Of a stretch of DNA of 64,000 bases, positions 49,601-56,040 are shown piece by piece. The stretch lies in assembly GCF_963678975.1 (NCBI RefSeq), contig NC_089273.1:6193614-6257613 (forward strand), read 5' to 3'. A model generated the notes under the pieces. That model was given only the letters and a program-made list of their open reading frames with translations. It made no database searches and had not been told where the DNA came from. Source of the DNA: Dysidea avara. Lineage: Eukaryota; Porifera; Demospongiae; Dictyoceratida; Dysideidae. The position numbers and the translations under genes were made by a program. The number at the start of each line of letters is the position of its first letter. The stretch's first letter is position 1.

Positions 49601-52600
49601 AAGTATTTAGTGTTTCGTTTACAGAAACTTGGTCACAATTGTTGTACAATGGTAATGTTCACTATGAACCTTCATGGCAAAAGCATTAGGTCACTTAATA
49701 TAGCAAATCAGAGTGTACTGTATTTTGAGCTGGCTGGCCATCAAAACCATGAGCTCATATGACATTGCTGGGCAATGTGTGAGTAAAGTCATTGAAAGCC
49801 TACGCTAGCTAAAAGGGGCGTATAATACAGTATATTACAATAAATACATAAAAACATAGTTAACATACCAGCTGTTTGGGTTGGCATTGGAGCTGCTGAA
49901 CTCGAGCTTACTATAGCTGTATGAAATAAATTATATAATAAAACGTACACTACACATACTGTACATTAATTTTACATATTGTAGGTGATTTTTCCCTGGG
50001 CTAGATGTTATGCCCTTGCCACCACCCTGAGCACAGATAGCATAAGTGCTGGACAAAAGCTGATAACTTAAAATTCTTAAGGCCCAAAGCCAGGACCATC
50101 TTCAGAAAAGCATCAGCTGAGCGATAGGAAATGGACTGGCTTCCACGGATGCACATTGTTGCAGATCTTAACAATGAAAAAGATAGTGTGTGTCAGAGCC
50201 ATGCCAATGTGTTACTATAAGTTAGTGTGTTCCTGAGGGACAAAAGATCAGCAAGTCTGCAATAAAAAACTGTTACCTCTCTATCCCACAGTAGTTGCAA
50301 AAACTAGTGGGGTAAAGGGTGCCTGTTTAACCTCACCCGATCACCATATATACGCTTTTAGCCTGTTCATGCCACGTGTAGATGGAAGGAATAATGGAAT
50401 TACAATAACAAGATAGGATAACTACATTCTGTCATGCAAAAAAGTACTGAAAATAGTATGGACATAACATATTGGAATAAAGGAGACACAAATTTCAAAG
50501 CTTGCAAAGGTAAGCAAATTTTTTTATGCAGGGCCGTAGTCGGCAATATAAAACCAGTCCGGCAAACCTTACTAGAGGTGGAAGTAAATCCATGTCGGAT
50601 AGGTTGAATGGGGGACTCATGAATTTTTGGAAGGGAAAGTTGATCATTCTTCGCCATAATGATATTGTAATAACCGGTTCAAAGCTAACTGGATGCGCTT
50701 CAACAACACGAGGTAACACTTCTCATTCACACTCCACACATGCGCATACAACAACAGTGCATCATATAGAATACAAGACAAATCATTATTAATAATAGTC
50801 CAGTGTTACAATATAGAGAAAAAGTAGCAGTTTTTTCCATAGCATTTGAAGTGATACAAATTGATAAAATGACAGGATACTTTATAAACAAAGTAAGCGA
50901 AAATATTAGGATACAAATATGAGTCCCACAATCAATTATTTGAGACCAGCCTAATAATTATTATAATTCCTGTATACTCATAACTGTAGGGTGCTTTGTT
51001 GGCATCATGAATTCGATTTGTAATTATACAAAAGGTAAGCACTTATAAAGTATTAGCAAGCCCAAAACCAGTCCGGCCATAGCCGGTCCGGCCGGACCAC
51101 CCACTACGGCCCTGTTATGTGTCCCCACATCCCCATAACTTTATTACACAAAAAGGTATAAAATACAATGAGGATGTGTGACCTTGATGAAACAGCACTA
51201 TCTCGTTTGCAGCCATGGTGTGTTTTAGACCATCAGGTATTTACAAGTGAATGGTAGCTGCAGTTTATTTCAAGCTGCTTGAGAATGCAACTGATCGAAC
51301 AATTTGGATGTGTGGTTTTGCACACATGAGCTATTTCTTTATAACCAAGCTCCTTGTACACTGTAATAACGTAAACAGCTTACTCATCACCTTAGACTGT
51401 TGGACAATGCCAGGAGTATACTGATTTAGTTATTTAGCACGTTTAAACATTGTGAGCAGCATTCACATGATCACGTTCACAACTCATGTGTGCGAATTGG
51501 TTTATTTGCATTTCACAAGCAACCTTAAATCAAATGTATAGTTAGCATAAGTGACCAATTATCGACTGCTTTGTATTATCAACCTAACATTTTCCCCTAA
51601 AAACAATGAATTCCTCCATACATTTGTACTTGTTTATTGTTCTGTCTATGGTTTAATCCTCCTTTACAGGTTTTTAACCATCAGAGAGGGGTTTAACAAC
51701 ATACTTGACCGAGTGCTTCCCGTTTCAGGTTTGTTTGCAAATGCGAAGGTGATTTTGCTATGGTTGAGTGGAGAAGAAGGCAATAAGTCACCCAAAAAGG
51801 CCAAGACTATTACCATACAGTGGAAATGTATTGTCCCAGGTTCTATAAATTCTTACAGTTGTGATGAAACCTGAAACACGTTTGGATGATAAGATGGATC
51901 CGTTGATACATCATGCAATTGAATCTGCCCTTGTTCAGTAGTGTAATGGAGTAGCAAAAGCAGCCACGTTGTTTTAAAGAAGGTTTCAAGCAAAGACTAG
52001 TCTATAGATAAAGACCTGTAGTTTTTAATGTTGTATTGTTGACAAAGGTGATATTTTATGTGTTATTAAACTGGTTTCGCCCATAACTCACATTCCAATC
52101 ACATGATTAATCTGTAACTTGGTGAGTTTGTACATTATTACATGCTGAATTGTATAATATATAGTAGGATGTGGTAGAGTTTTCAGGTGTAATGTTGTTT
52201 AGCAACTGGCTAATAATTCATCTATGGAAAAATGTACATGCGGTCGATAATTCAGCCTTTACATGGTCTCAGTCTACTACGCAGAGCATTAAACGAATTG
52301 GTGTATGGAAGAACTGCTCTTTCAATAGCTGAATGGCAACCAGAGAAGATGGTGAAAGTTGGAAGCTTGTAGGACGTTCCTTCACAAAGTTAGAAGTTAA
52401 GGTATGAGGTATGGTCGATAAACGGTCACTTACGCTAAATGCAGGGAAGAATGAAAGGCTTGTGTCCACAGTATTAAATTTTAATTAAATACTGCTTTAC
52501 TTTTGAAAACTTATTTAACTCTTCAATCTATGAAAAGTGTGCCTCAGTCAGGCTCATAAAATAGCTACGTAATTAAGTTGACATGACTTTATACTGATAT

Positions 52601-53684
52601 GGTACTTAAGTAGTCTAGTGCCCAGACCACTTTCTTTTTGTGTGGGGCGGAGACTGCTTTTTTCTGGATCTCCAATAGAATTATTATGCAGCCAGATCTA
52701 CAAATTTGGGATCATTGATTACTGGTAATGAATAGCAAAGGTCTGCTAATGAAGCAACAATGGAAAAATGGCACACATTTCCTTGGCAAAAAAATTTTAA
52801 CAGGCCTTTGCTATTCACCACTAGAAAACAATTCCCAAAAGTTGTAAACTGAAGTGCTTAAAGTGAGTCAACCTGGCACACTTCAATGGCTAAACATACG
52901 TCAATGATTACACCCGGGTGATTATTTTTACTAAGAAACATATCTAACTAGCTACAAGACTTTATGACTATGCATATAGCAGAAAACACCTTGTTTTAAC
53001 TGTAGCTACTACACTACTTACACTTACACGATCCAGTTTGAAACTGACATGTAAGCAAAATGTATAGCTTTAACAATAAAACATGTAACTAGCTATAGGT
53101 AGCTGAGCCTGCAGGAGCGAACAACAATTTGTGAAAGTGCCAGGATTGAATATAACTTTTGGCATTAACAAACGCATTCAATGACGGAACACCTTTTAAT
53201 AATGTGTCACTCCGTACCTCTATCACTACAGATTTTTTAATTTTTTTAGAAAGAAGAACCGACCCAAGTTGGCACTCCCATCCACCACACTCTACTCTAC
53301 GCTAAGATGTCTATAAAATGGGTTTAGCCTATTCCTACACCTACAGAGCTACTGAAACAGAACCTACAGAACACAGAATAGAAAAAAATGGGGCTTAAAC
53401 GGCCCCAAGACGCCCCTCCCCCAGTGCAAGGTCAACTGATGCTGGAACATGACCCTTAAGATAGGGACTGAATGCCGAAGCCGTTTGTATTAACTACAGT
53501 TTACTCTCGATTTAGCACTCCCAGTTTGGCAAGTGACATATTATGACGGTATGCAGCTGCTTGTGCAAGTCTTTATAGTGGTAGAAACTCATATCTTTAG
53601 ACCAGACTCACTTTGTGCTCGAACGCTGATAATTGCTGCAACAGCAAACACGCTGATAAACCAAAGAAACTTCATTCTTTCCAT
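25491..53684 (-). CDS. mosaic secreted protein: SP - S/T linkers - Ig - Calx-beta - vWD - C8 - TIL - EGF - tail
   Basis: Gene model built by eye from 15 minus-strand exons: 53684-53612, 49916-49869, 48338-48285, 45808-45764, 41657-41364, 36444-36256, 36199-36005, 34934-33954, 33116-32949, 31169-31038, 29031-28985, 28069-28007, 27625-27557, 25776-25705, 25649-25491. The sum is 2,589 bp, 862 codons plus TAG, with no internal stop. The first ten junctions after the signal exon are all phase 1; the last four are phase 0. Thirteen introns are GT-AG and one looks GC-AG. Introns run from 55 bp to 4.9 kb. No transmembrane segment is visible after the signal peptide, so a secreted product is likely. 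vWD-C8-TIL units form disulphide-linked polymers in mucins, zonadhesin and von Willebrand factor; Calx-beta and Ig modules are adhesive. A role in matrix, mucus or recognition is inference. Missed exons are possible in the large introns. Confidence 0.78.
25705..25776 (-). CDS. mosaic gene exon 14
   Basis: 24 codons, phase 0 on both sides, reading VETSMIGNLRYQRVIRTG and onward. The donor is GTAAAA and the intron to exon 15 is only 55 bp. Part of the unrecognised C-terminal region. Confidence 0.6.
26370..26660. repeat. dispersed repeat, copy 2 (see 19045-19335)
   Basis: Direct-orientation relative of 19045-19335, sharing cacccatcatcgaagcattt and attagcctgcacta. It lies in intron 13 of the mosaic gene and is followed by aaagcac hairpin-family sequence. 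Confidence 0.7.
26645..27045. mobile_element. hairpin MITE split by a TIR MITE
   Basis: taaagcacagccgcctgtac is the left end of the aaagcac hairpin family. Its partner (gcccgagtgctttcatc ... gtacagtgcttt) lies beyond a 245-bp insertion at 26665-26909. The central ggcgaagccgaatgct motif matches the relative at 38308-38464. Confidence 0.6.
26665..26909. mobile_element. nested MITE, TIR atatgtgaccggatttgc
   Basis: atatgtgaccggatttgcga at the left is matched by tgcaaatccggtcacatat at the right, with ggtacctttt inside both ends. 245 bp, non-coding. A single related end is at about 8628-8660. Confidence 0.85.
27557..27625 (-). CDS. mosaic gene exon 13
   Basis: 23 codons, phase 0 on both sides: an acidic start TDDDLVPLPPGEDEMMF, then ISGRLE. 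The acceptor TTTGCAG and the donor GTAAGT are both strong. Confidence 0.6.
28007..28069 (-). CDS. mosaic gene exon 12
   Basis: 21 codons, ITEKQFEECAKATGCVQWF and onward, phase 0. The in-frame donor is GTAATT; a stronger-looking GTATGT four bases earlier would break the frame into exon 13. The 3' border is therefore the least certain in the model. Confidence 0.5.
28985..29031 (-). CDS. mosaic gene exon 11 (phase switch)
   Basis: 47 bp entering in phase 1 and leaving in phase 0, reading VGSDCLEAYLRVIEK. The acceptor is CTATTACAG and the donor GTATTT. It links the phase-1 modular part to the phase-0 tail; its length gives exactly the shift needed. Confidence 0.5.
29103..29918. mobile_element. 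palindromic MITE split by a TTAA-type insertion
   Basis: The left piece 29103-29153 plus 29768-29806 forms one arm; 29826-29918 is the other (agcacatcgataaaaagtac against its complement, and cagtagggatatatcactt against its complement). The 29154-29767 insertion separates the left arm into two parts. Confidence 0.75.
29154..29767. mobile_element. nested element, TTAACCCTTAAACC...TTAAGGGCTAA
   Basis: The left end is TTAACCCTTAAACCCGCA and the right end GGATTAAGGGCTAA. TTAA on the left and CTAA on the right suggest a TTAA target duplication with one mutation, as in piggyBac-type elements. The 0.6 kb interior lacks a transposase frame. A related sequence runs from about 41962 to 42600. Confidence 0.6.
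30000..30400. repeat. dispersed repeat with short GTCA tract (copy 1)
   Basis: Related in order to 44780-45600: gactggtgaac, a gtatgccaaaa segment, a GTCA tract (here about 5 units at 30219-30241), then cttgctgaaagcattttggg and gggcttagttttacctga. Non-coding, in intron 10 of the mosaic gene. Confidence 0.7.
31038..31169 (-). CDS. mosaic gene exon 10: EGF-like module
   Basis: 132 bp, phase 1-1, strong acceptor and GTAAGT donor. The module reads CPAGYYGEMCDQPCACGD, then a loop and CTCNMCWEGDNC, with about nine cysteines in a laminin/MEGF-type EGF spacing. The long open frame visible on this strand at 30942-31151 is in a different frame and is not the coding one. Confidence 0.82.
31170..32948. 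other. intron 9 of the mosaic gene
   Basis: Contains a TIR element at 32191-32822 and otherwise no supported feature. A small palindrome gggtcagcactgctgaccc is at about 31377. Confidence 0.6.
32191..32822. mobile_element. TIR element, ~630 bp
   Basis: tgtgacccagtctgggaaaa at the left and an imperfect inverted end, gcaataagactggttttccc, at the right. The interior is non-coding. Similar TIR style (tgtgacc...) to other MITEs of the window. Confidence 0.6.
32949..33116 (-). CDS. mosaic gene exon 9: TIL module
   Basis: 168 bp, phase 1-1. A trypsin-inhibitor-like cysteine-rich module with ten cysteines: PDCPEGMVYQECGPLC at the start, CEGGCAEGCFCPDG in the middle, CVDPSRC at the end. TIL modules normally follow C8 in vWD assemblies, as here. 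Confidence 0.92.
33117..33953. other. intron 8 of the mosaic gene
   Basis: AT-rich, with short GTCA/GTCT tracts at about 33403 and 33508. No other feature. Confidence 0.6.
33954..34934 (-). CDS. mosaic gene exon 8: vWD plus C8
   Basis: 981 bp, the largest exon, phase 1-1. It starts with a short Cys-rich piece (CMHREKEV ... CGSGCVCNHRGQLVC), like the TIL-end/vWC-like segment before vWD domains. Then comes vWD with GDPHYITYDSYSF and CGLCGTYNGDVTDDF, the calcium-binding and CxxC landmarks. C8 follows, with CGMLRRGIFSLC and CEFDYCCC. This order is that of zonadhesin, IgGFc-binding protein, mucins and otogelin. CGLCG is the motif linked to disulphide multimerisation in von Willebrand factor; whether it acts so here is unknown. 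The open frame continues past the acceptor into the intron, so the acceptor at 34935 was chosen from the phase and the TCTCTAATAG site. Confidence 0.95.
34935..36004. other. intron 7 of the mosaic gene
   Basis: 1.07 kb of AT-rich DNA without a recognised element. A small palindrome cctatatatagg is at about 35242. Confidence 0.5.
36005..36199 (-). CDS. mosaic gene exon 7: Calx-beta, second half
   Basis: 195 bp, phase 1-1. Reads VDYVSGNFSMTFDAG, ATLSVIIQDDFIAEGNHDF and VYFDQSS, the second half of a Calx-beta domain with its acidic calcium-site residues (DD, E, D). The intron to exon 6 is 56 bp. Confidence 0.93.
36256..36444 (-). CDS. mosaic gene exon 6: Calx-beta, first half
   Basis: 189 bp, phase 1-1. 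Reads SVRFSESEYNVDEGKGYA, then VYTQDGTATGDF, the usual first half with the E.Y.V.EG start and DGTA turn. Joined to exon 7 it makes one complete domain. Calx-beta modules in integrin beta-4 and extracellular matrix proteins bind calcium or partner proteins. Confidence 0.93.
36640..37095. repeat. degenerate arms of the 21107 palindrome family
   Basis: Contains ggccaccacctttgatttta, gaaggctgcaccctcttc, tttcacttctttttgtat and a ctggctttgagg tail, in the same order as one arm of 21107-21429. An at-microsatellite (about 37001-37016) and two ctctaatagagcagtca-type words (36840-36875) lie within. Confidence 0.6.
37795..37875 (+). mobile_element. tRNA-like SINE head (copy 1)
   Basis: gctcagtggttaag is an A-box-type sequence and ccctggttcaaac a B-box-type sequence, with tRNA-like spacing. 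The upstream 200 bp is shared with 43330-43500. It cannot fold into a complete tRNA because the acceptor stem does not close, so it is a SINE or tRNA pseudogene. Confidence 0.5.
38308..38464. mobile_element. hairpin MITE, TAAAGCACTGCC family (best copy)
   Basis: taaagcactgccgcgcgggt at the left pairs with caaggtggtgcttta at the right. gtacgaaaaatacagta pairs with tactgtatttttcgtac, and the centre is ggcgaagccgag. GC-rich for this window. The 150-codon plus-strand frame over it is accidental. Confidence 0.8.
39673..40274. mobile_element. TTAA-flanked TIR element (piggyBac-type MITE)
   Basis: TTAA + CTCTTCGAG at the left and CTCGAAGAG + TTAA at the right are exact mirror ends. The 594-bp interior has no transposase frame. 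TTAA target duplication is the hallmark of piggyBac; the assignment is by that feature only. Confidence 0.72.
40275..41363. other. part of intron 5 without recognised feature
   Basis: AT-rich. The 102-codon plus frame at 40706-41014 has no family resemblance and low-complexity composition. Confidence 0.4.
41364..41657 (-). CDS. mosaic gene exon 5: Ig-like domain lacking cysteines
   Basis: 294 bp, phase 1-1. PPTVTIDGSNVTRVSLSDTV opens the domain, VQWLF gives the core Trp, TLTLRNIS and DQLGLYFITVSSSAG give the late strands. In typical I-set domains a Cys stands on strands B and F; here both are absent (VELSVTI and LYFITV). The overall pattern still favours an Ig fold. It has several N-glycosylation sites (NVTR, NESL, NISR). 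Confidence 0.82.
41962..42600. repeat. degenerate relative of the 29154 TTAA element
   Basis: taacccttaaacctgcacat at the left, then in order dtgatgtaataagga, acagtacctaga and catcataacaagtgagtg, paralleling words in 29154-29767. The right end is not clear. Confidence 0.5.
42660..42800. repeat. fragment of the 21107 palindrome family
   Basis: Contains ccacctttgatttcacaact, aaagctgtaccctttttt and tttgggacttg in family order. Confidence 0.5.
42975..43330. repeat. inverted-repeat element, copy 1, with hairpin
   Basis: ggtagcgttggcaacgcatc ... gctgacaac ... ggtacaacaactacataaag leads into a strong hairpin at 43185-43322: ttagacttcagaccacaggg pairs with its complement around 43300. The same module lies in inverted orientation at 44285-44695 and degenerate at 63631-64000. 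Confidence 0.75.
43330..43510 (+). mobile_element. tRNA-like SINE head (copy 2)
   Basis: ggctcagtagttaaggattt and gaggtccctggttagagc parallel the A- and B-box region at 37795-37875, and the upstream part (cttctatt ... tactattgagtcgatttt) is shared too. Degenerate B box. Confidence 0.45.
44285..44695. repeat. inverted-repeat element, copy 2
   Basis: Reverse-orientation relative of 42975-43330: gggttactaaactatgtaga, ggtctgaaatctaac, gtagttgttgtaccttaac, gctgcttgtaacag and ggtgatgcattgccaacgct. The central hairpin is partly lost. Confidence 0.7.
44780..45600. repeat. dispersed repeat with expanded GTCA tract (copy 2)
   Basis: The same module as 30000-30400, in the same orientation, but with a long microsatellite inside and an extra segment near 44810-45010. 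Lies in intron 4 of the mosaic gene. Confidence 0.7.
45206..45430. repeat. (GTCA)n microsatellite, ~56 units
   Basis: 225 bp of nearly perfect cagt repeats with degenerate units only at the right end. It creates a spurious open frame of Gln-Ser-Val-Ser repeats. It is an expansion of the short tract in the sister repeat at 30219-30241. Confidence 0.97.
45764..45808 (-). CDS. mosaic gene exon 4: T/P linker
   Basis: 45 bp, phase 1-1, reading FTLGGTPVPTQTPA. Probably an extended, O-glycosylated spacer. PTQT also occurs in exon 2, suggesting exon duplication. Confidence 0.6.
45895..46139. mobile_element. TIR MITE, atgtgaccaggcttgtgaaa
   Basis: Left end atgtgaccaggcttgtgaaa with acagggctcgtgggcaca, right end gtgcccacattccctctttt followed by cacaggcttagtcacat. 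245 bp, non-coding; same family as the left window edge. Single ends of it occur near 30985 and 60980. Confidence 0.8.
46555..47975 (+). pseudogene. Gypsy-type gag and integrase remnant
   Basis: In shifting plus-strand frames: a coiled-coil-like Lys/Glu-rich start, then a gag/SCAN-like region (VQLAYTAMTDEN, DYDRVKAAIL, ENKTPVELI), a broken zinc knuckle with GHTSRQCPNDAG at about 47530-47570, and an integrase piece reading ILTSPYHPK with a VERLNKTLK-type end near 47960. Many stops. The protease, RT and RNaseH region is missing between gag and integrase, so this is an internally deleted dead copy. It lies in the 4th intron region of the mosaic gene, antisense to it. Confidence 0.75.
48285..48338 (-). 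CDS. mosaic gene exon 3: S/T linker, GC donor
   Basis: 54 bp, phase 1-1, reading TSNATVVAVSSSVQTAS. The acceptor TTCTGCAG is strong. The donor is CAG|GCAAGT, the usual form of GC-AG introns. Similar in flavour to exon 2 (SSS, QTA). Confidence 0.6.
48420..48560. repeat. fragment of the 21107 palindrome family
   Basis: aagtggtagccaaaaatggc and gctggctttggggctttttt in family order. Confidence 0.45.
49183..49300. repeat. hairpin element
   Basis: tattagctgcaacacggggc pairs with gcccgtgtcacagctatta; inner cgggctttgcctgatg pairs with a caggcaaagccc-like sequence near 49255. Loop of about 20 bp. Confidence 0.65.
49869..49916 (-). CDS. mosaic gene exon 2: S/T/P linker
   Basis: 48 bp, phase 1-1, reading IVSSSSAAPMPTQTA. 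Acceptor TTTCATACAG, donor GTATGT. Likely O-glycosylated spacer directly after the signal peptide. Confidence 0.62.
50529..51114. mobile_element. DNA transposon remnant, TIR CAGGGCCGTAGT, TSD TTATG
   Basis: CAGGGCCGTAGT (50529-50540) and ACTACGGCCCTG (51103-51114) are exact inverses, flanked on both sides by TTATG (5-bp target duplication). The interior repeats ccagtccggc words near both ends. No transposase frame. Same end type and TSD length as 14250-15528. Confidence 0.82.
51115..53611. other. part of intron 1 without recognised feature
   Basis: AT-rich. The 107-codon plus frame at 51551-51874 has no family resemblance. Nothing repeat-like stands out except a ccagaccac word near 52622. 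Confidence 0.35.
53612..53684 (-). CDS. mosaic gene exon 1: signal peptide
   Basis: 73 bp from ATG at 53684 to donor GTGAGT (53611-53606), leaving in phase 1. The product MERMKFLWFISVFAVAAIIS followed by VRAQ is a textbook signal peptide, cut near RAQ. A second in-frame ATG three codons in (53675) could also serve. A signal exon ending in phase 1 is common for mosaic extracellular proteins and fits every downstream module. Confidence 0.75.
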
Positions 53685-54210
53685 TCCGTCAATCCTTACA
53701 AGAGCTGTGCTTGAATAGTTGGTTGCTATTGTTTACTCGCGAAAAACAAACTGGTTGCTACCGCAACTGGTTATTTTGGAGCCAAAATGGGTGAGGCTAA
53801 ATAAACAACGGATAGTGGCCACTCAAATCACGCCCTAAGTTTGTTGATATTTATTCGTGATTGCCAGGCAACCTGCAACTGGGTGGTCTATTAAAAGAGG
53901 CGGGACACTGGCAACTGTATCAAAGTGGATTATTATGATAACACTTGGTGGCGAAGAAATAGTCAACAGTATTACTGCATAAGTATAAGAAAGCGGTTTG
54001 CAGAAGCTGAGACAGATGAGCGGATATACCTACTTTCCCAAACGGAACAATTCCGGAAATTGTCACACTACTACTGTATATTACGGAACTGGACAAAACG
54101 TGTTAAATAAATAATACATGCGCTGTCTATGAGGTGTTTGGATGCTGATTGCTAAGTTTTGTGTACGTAAATAGTCACGGTACGTAGGTTGTGTGTTTTA
54201 GCAACTGTTA

Positions 54211-55146
54211 ATAGGCATTCCAGCCCGATTTTTAAATTTTGGAAAAATGGGCTTTTTATATGCTCAACAGATAGAGTATTGATTGCCGATCTCAGAAATA
54301 TATAGTTTGTTGGGTTGGAATTAACTACTTTGGCATGCACAGTGCTTTAAACTGAAAAAAGGTACATTTTTTCTCCGGAGCTCCCCATACAGTTTAAAGG
54401 GAAAAAAGGCACAATTGAATCAGGAAGCCATCTAGCAATCTGGACTGTCTTGAAACTGCAGTTGCTTCTAGCTGCAAGTTTGTACATATGATGAGAGTAA
54501 CTTCAGATGTTATCGGATCTCAGCGATCTTTGTATGCTGTGTAATGAGCAAATATGTTTCACCTACTGCACACTTCTCAATACAATGGTGCATACCCACA
54601 GGCAAGAGGCTATCTCAAGTAAGTAAAAACATCAAGTTAACAACTTATAAAGGTAAACAACTAAAGTGGAGGTGCCACAAAGATGCAACAATACCTAAGG
54701 TGGAGTTGTGGTTTCAATTACAGCATTGTTATGCTGACTTTGAAGTGGTTTGTATTTTTGAGGCTGATGACACAGCCATCAGAAAATTGCTCTGGAGCTG
54801 AAAATCGCTAACCCGAGCAAAGTAACTACGTACTTTAAAGTAAGCAACAGTGACTACCTTCCACCCGACACTACGTTTTTTAAAGTATTCTACATACATT
54901 ACAAGGCTTGAAAAGATTACAAAACAGCACAAAACTTACTTATATGAAACGCGCACGACAAAACTAAGATTTTCATGATGATCAGCGTGTGGACAAACCC
55001 CATAGCGATTTTCATCCTCATTGGAACTCGGACTACGGAGCAATCCCAAGTTAAACGCAAGTTGTTGTTTTGTGCCAGGGTTCTATTGGGGAATATACGG
55101 AGAATTTTTTTTATAAAAAAATCTCGGATACTGGAATGCCTACTGT
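54211..55146. repeat. ~0.95 kb dispersed repeat, copy 2
   Basis: Same orientation as 6167-7113. Shared words include tatatagtttgttgggttgg, caggaagccatctagcaatc, ggtaaacaactaaagtggag and gtgtggacaaaccccatag. Flanking sequences differ on both sides, so it moved as a unit. Confidence 0.85.
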
Positions 55147-55825
55147 TAAGTGACTAAGTCTAATAGAGTGGGGAATTTAATTTTTGGTTATTTTAACGGG
55201 GAGGCAGCATCAGCCAAAGCTGTTTTTTTTGCAGCTACGCCCTACACACAACATACATACAGACACTCACACATATACAGTAATTAGCTACTTATTTACA
55301 AACTTGACACTGTCTCGGGGGGGGAGGGGGGTTCACTTTTAGGCTTTGCTTGATTATGCTGAGGATTACTCTATAATGAAATTTTGTCTTAGCACAATTA
55401 TATGATCACTAATAATACAAATACTCATAAACCCACCTTATAAACATCTTTCCAAGACATTATCACTATGCAACAAGGACCCAGGTCAGCATTGGAGGTG
55501 TACAAGATCGAGATACTCTAATAGAGCAGTCACTTAACTACTCAAGTAGAACATTCAGCAGATACATAACAGTTGGTTCTGCTATGGAATTTATCCATAC
55601 ATACAATGAAGTGCATTAGTCTGTTTAAAAGGCCTGGTTCATCTACTTGTGTACATAATTTCCACTTAAAATACTCTCAGATTCAATCTCATATCATTCA
55701 AATTTCAAAATTTTCCAGTTTCAACATTATTATTCTAACATACATCTATTGTTGCGCAATTGTGAGAGGGTGCATCATGTGCATGGTTGTCTGAACCTAC
55801 CCAAACTTTTCCATTAACAAATCCA
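55147..55825. other. no supported gene
   Basis: Contains a G-run at about 55317-55331 and a ctctaatagagcagtca word at 55517. The region 55570-55800 may be more of the decayed LINE that follows. Confidence 0.35.
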
Positions 55826-55829
55826 TACC

Positions 55830-56040
55830 TAATATCTCTACCAGAATGTGTCATTACAAACCCACTTGTTACTAGAGGACATAACAAGAGATTTACCAAC
55901 ATCTCAACATTAGTGGAAAGCTATTAGCACAGTTTCTTCCCAAGAATAATTCCTAAGTGGAACTCCCTCCCTAACGAAGTAATCAATGCACCAACACTGG
56001 AACAATTTGCACTACACTTACAGAATCATTATAATTAATA
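55830..56040 (+). mobile_element. LINE ORF2 3'-end remnant
   Basis: The plus-strand reading has RGHNKRFTNISTL and then FFPRIIPKWNSLPNEVINAP, the C-terminal signature of jockey/CR1-like LINEs (the SFFPRtI..WNsLP motif), ending with a stop and an AT-rich tail. The upstream part is decayed. Confidence 0.75.

Noticed and set aside
51551-51874. 107-codon plus-strand frame
   Set aside because: No family resemblance, no signal for expression, and it lies within intron 1 of the mosaic gene.
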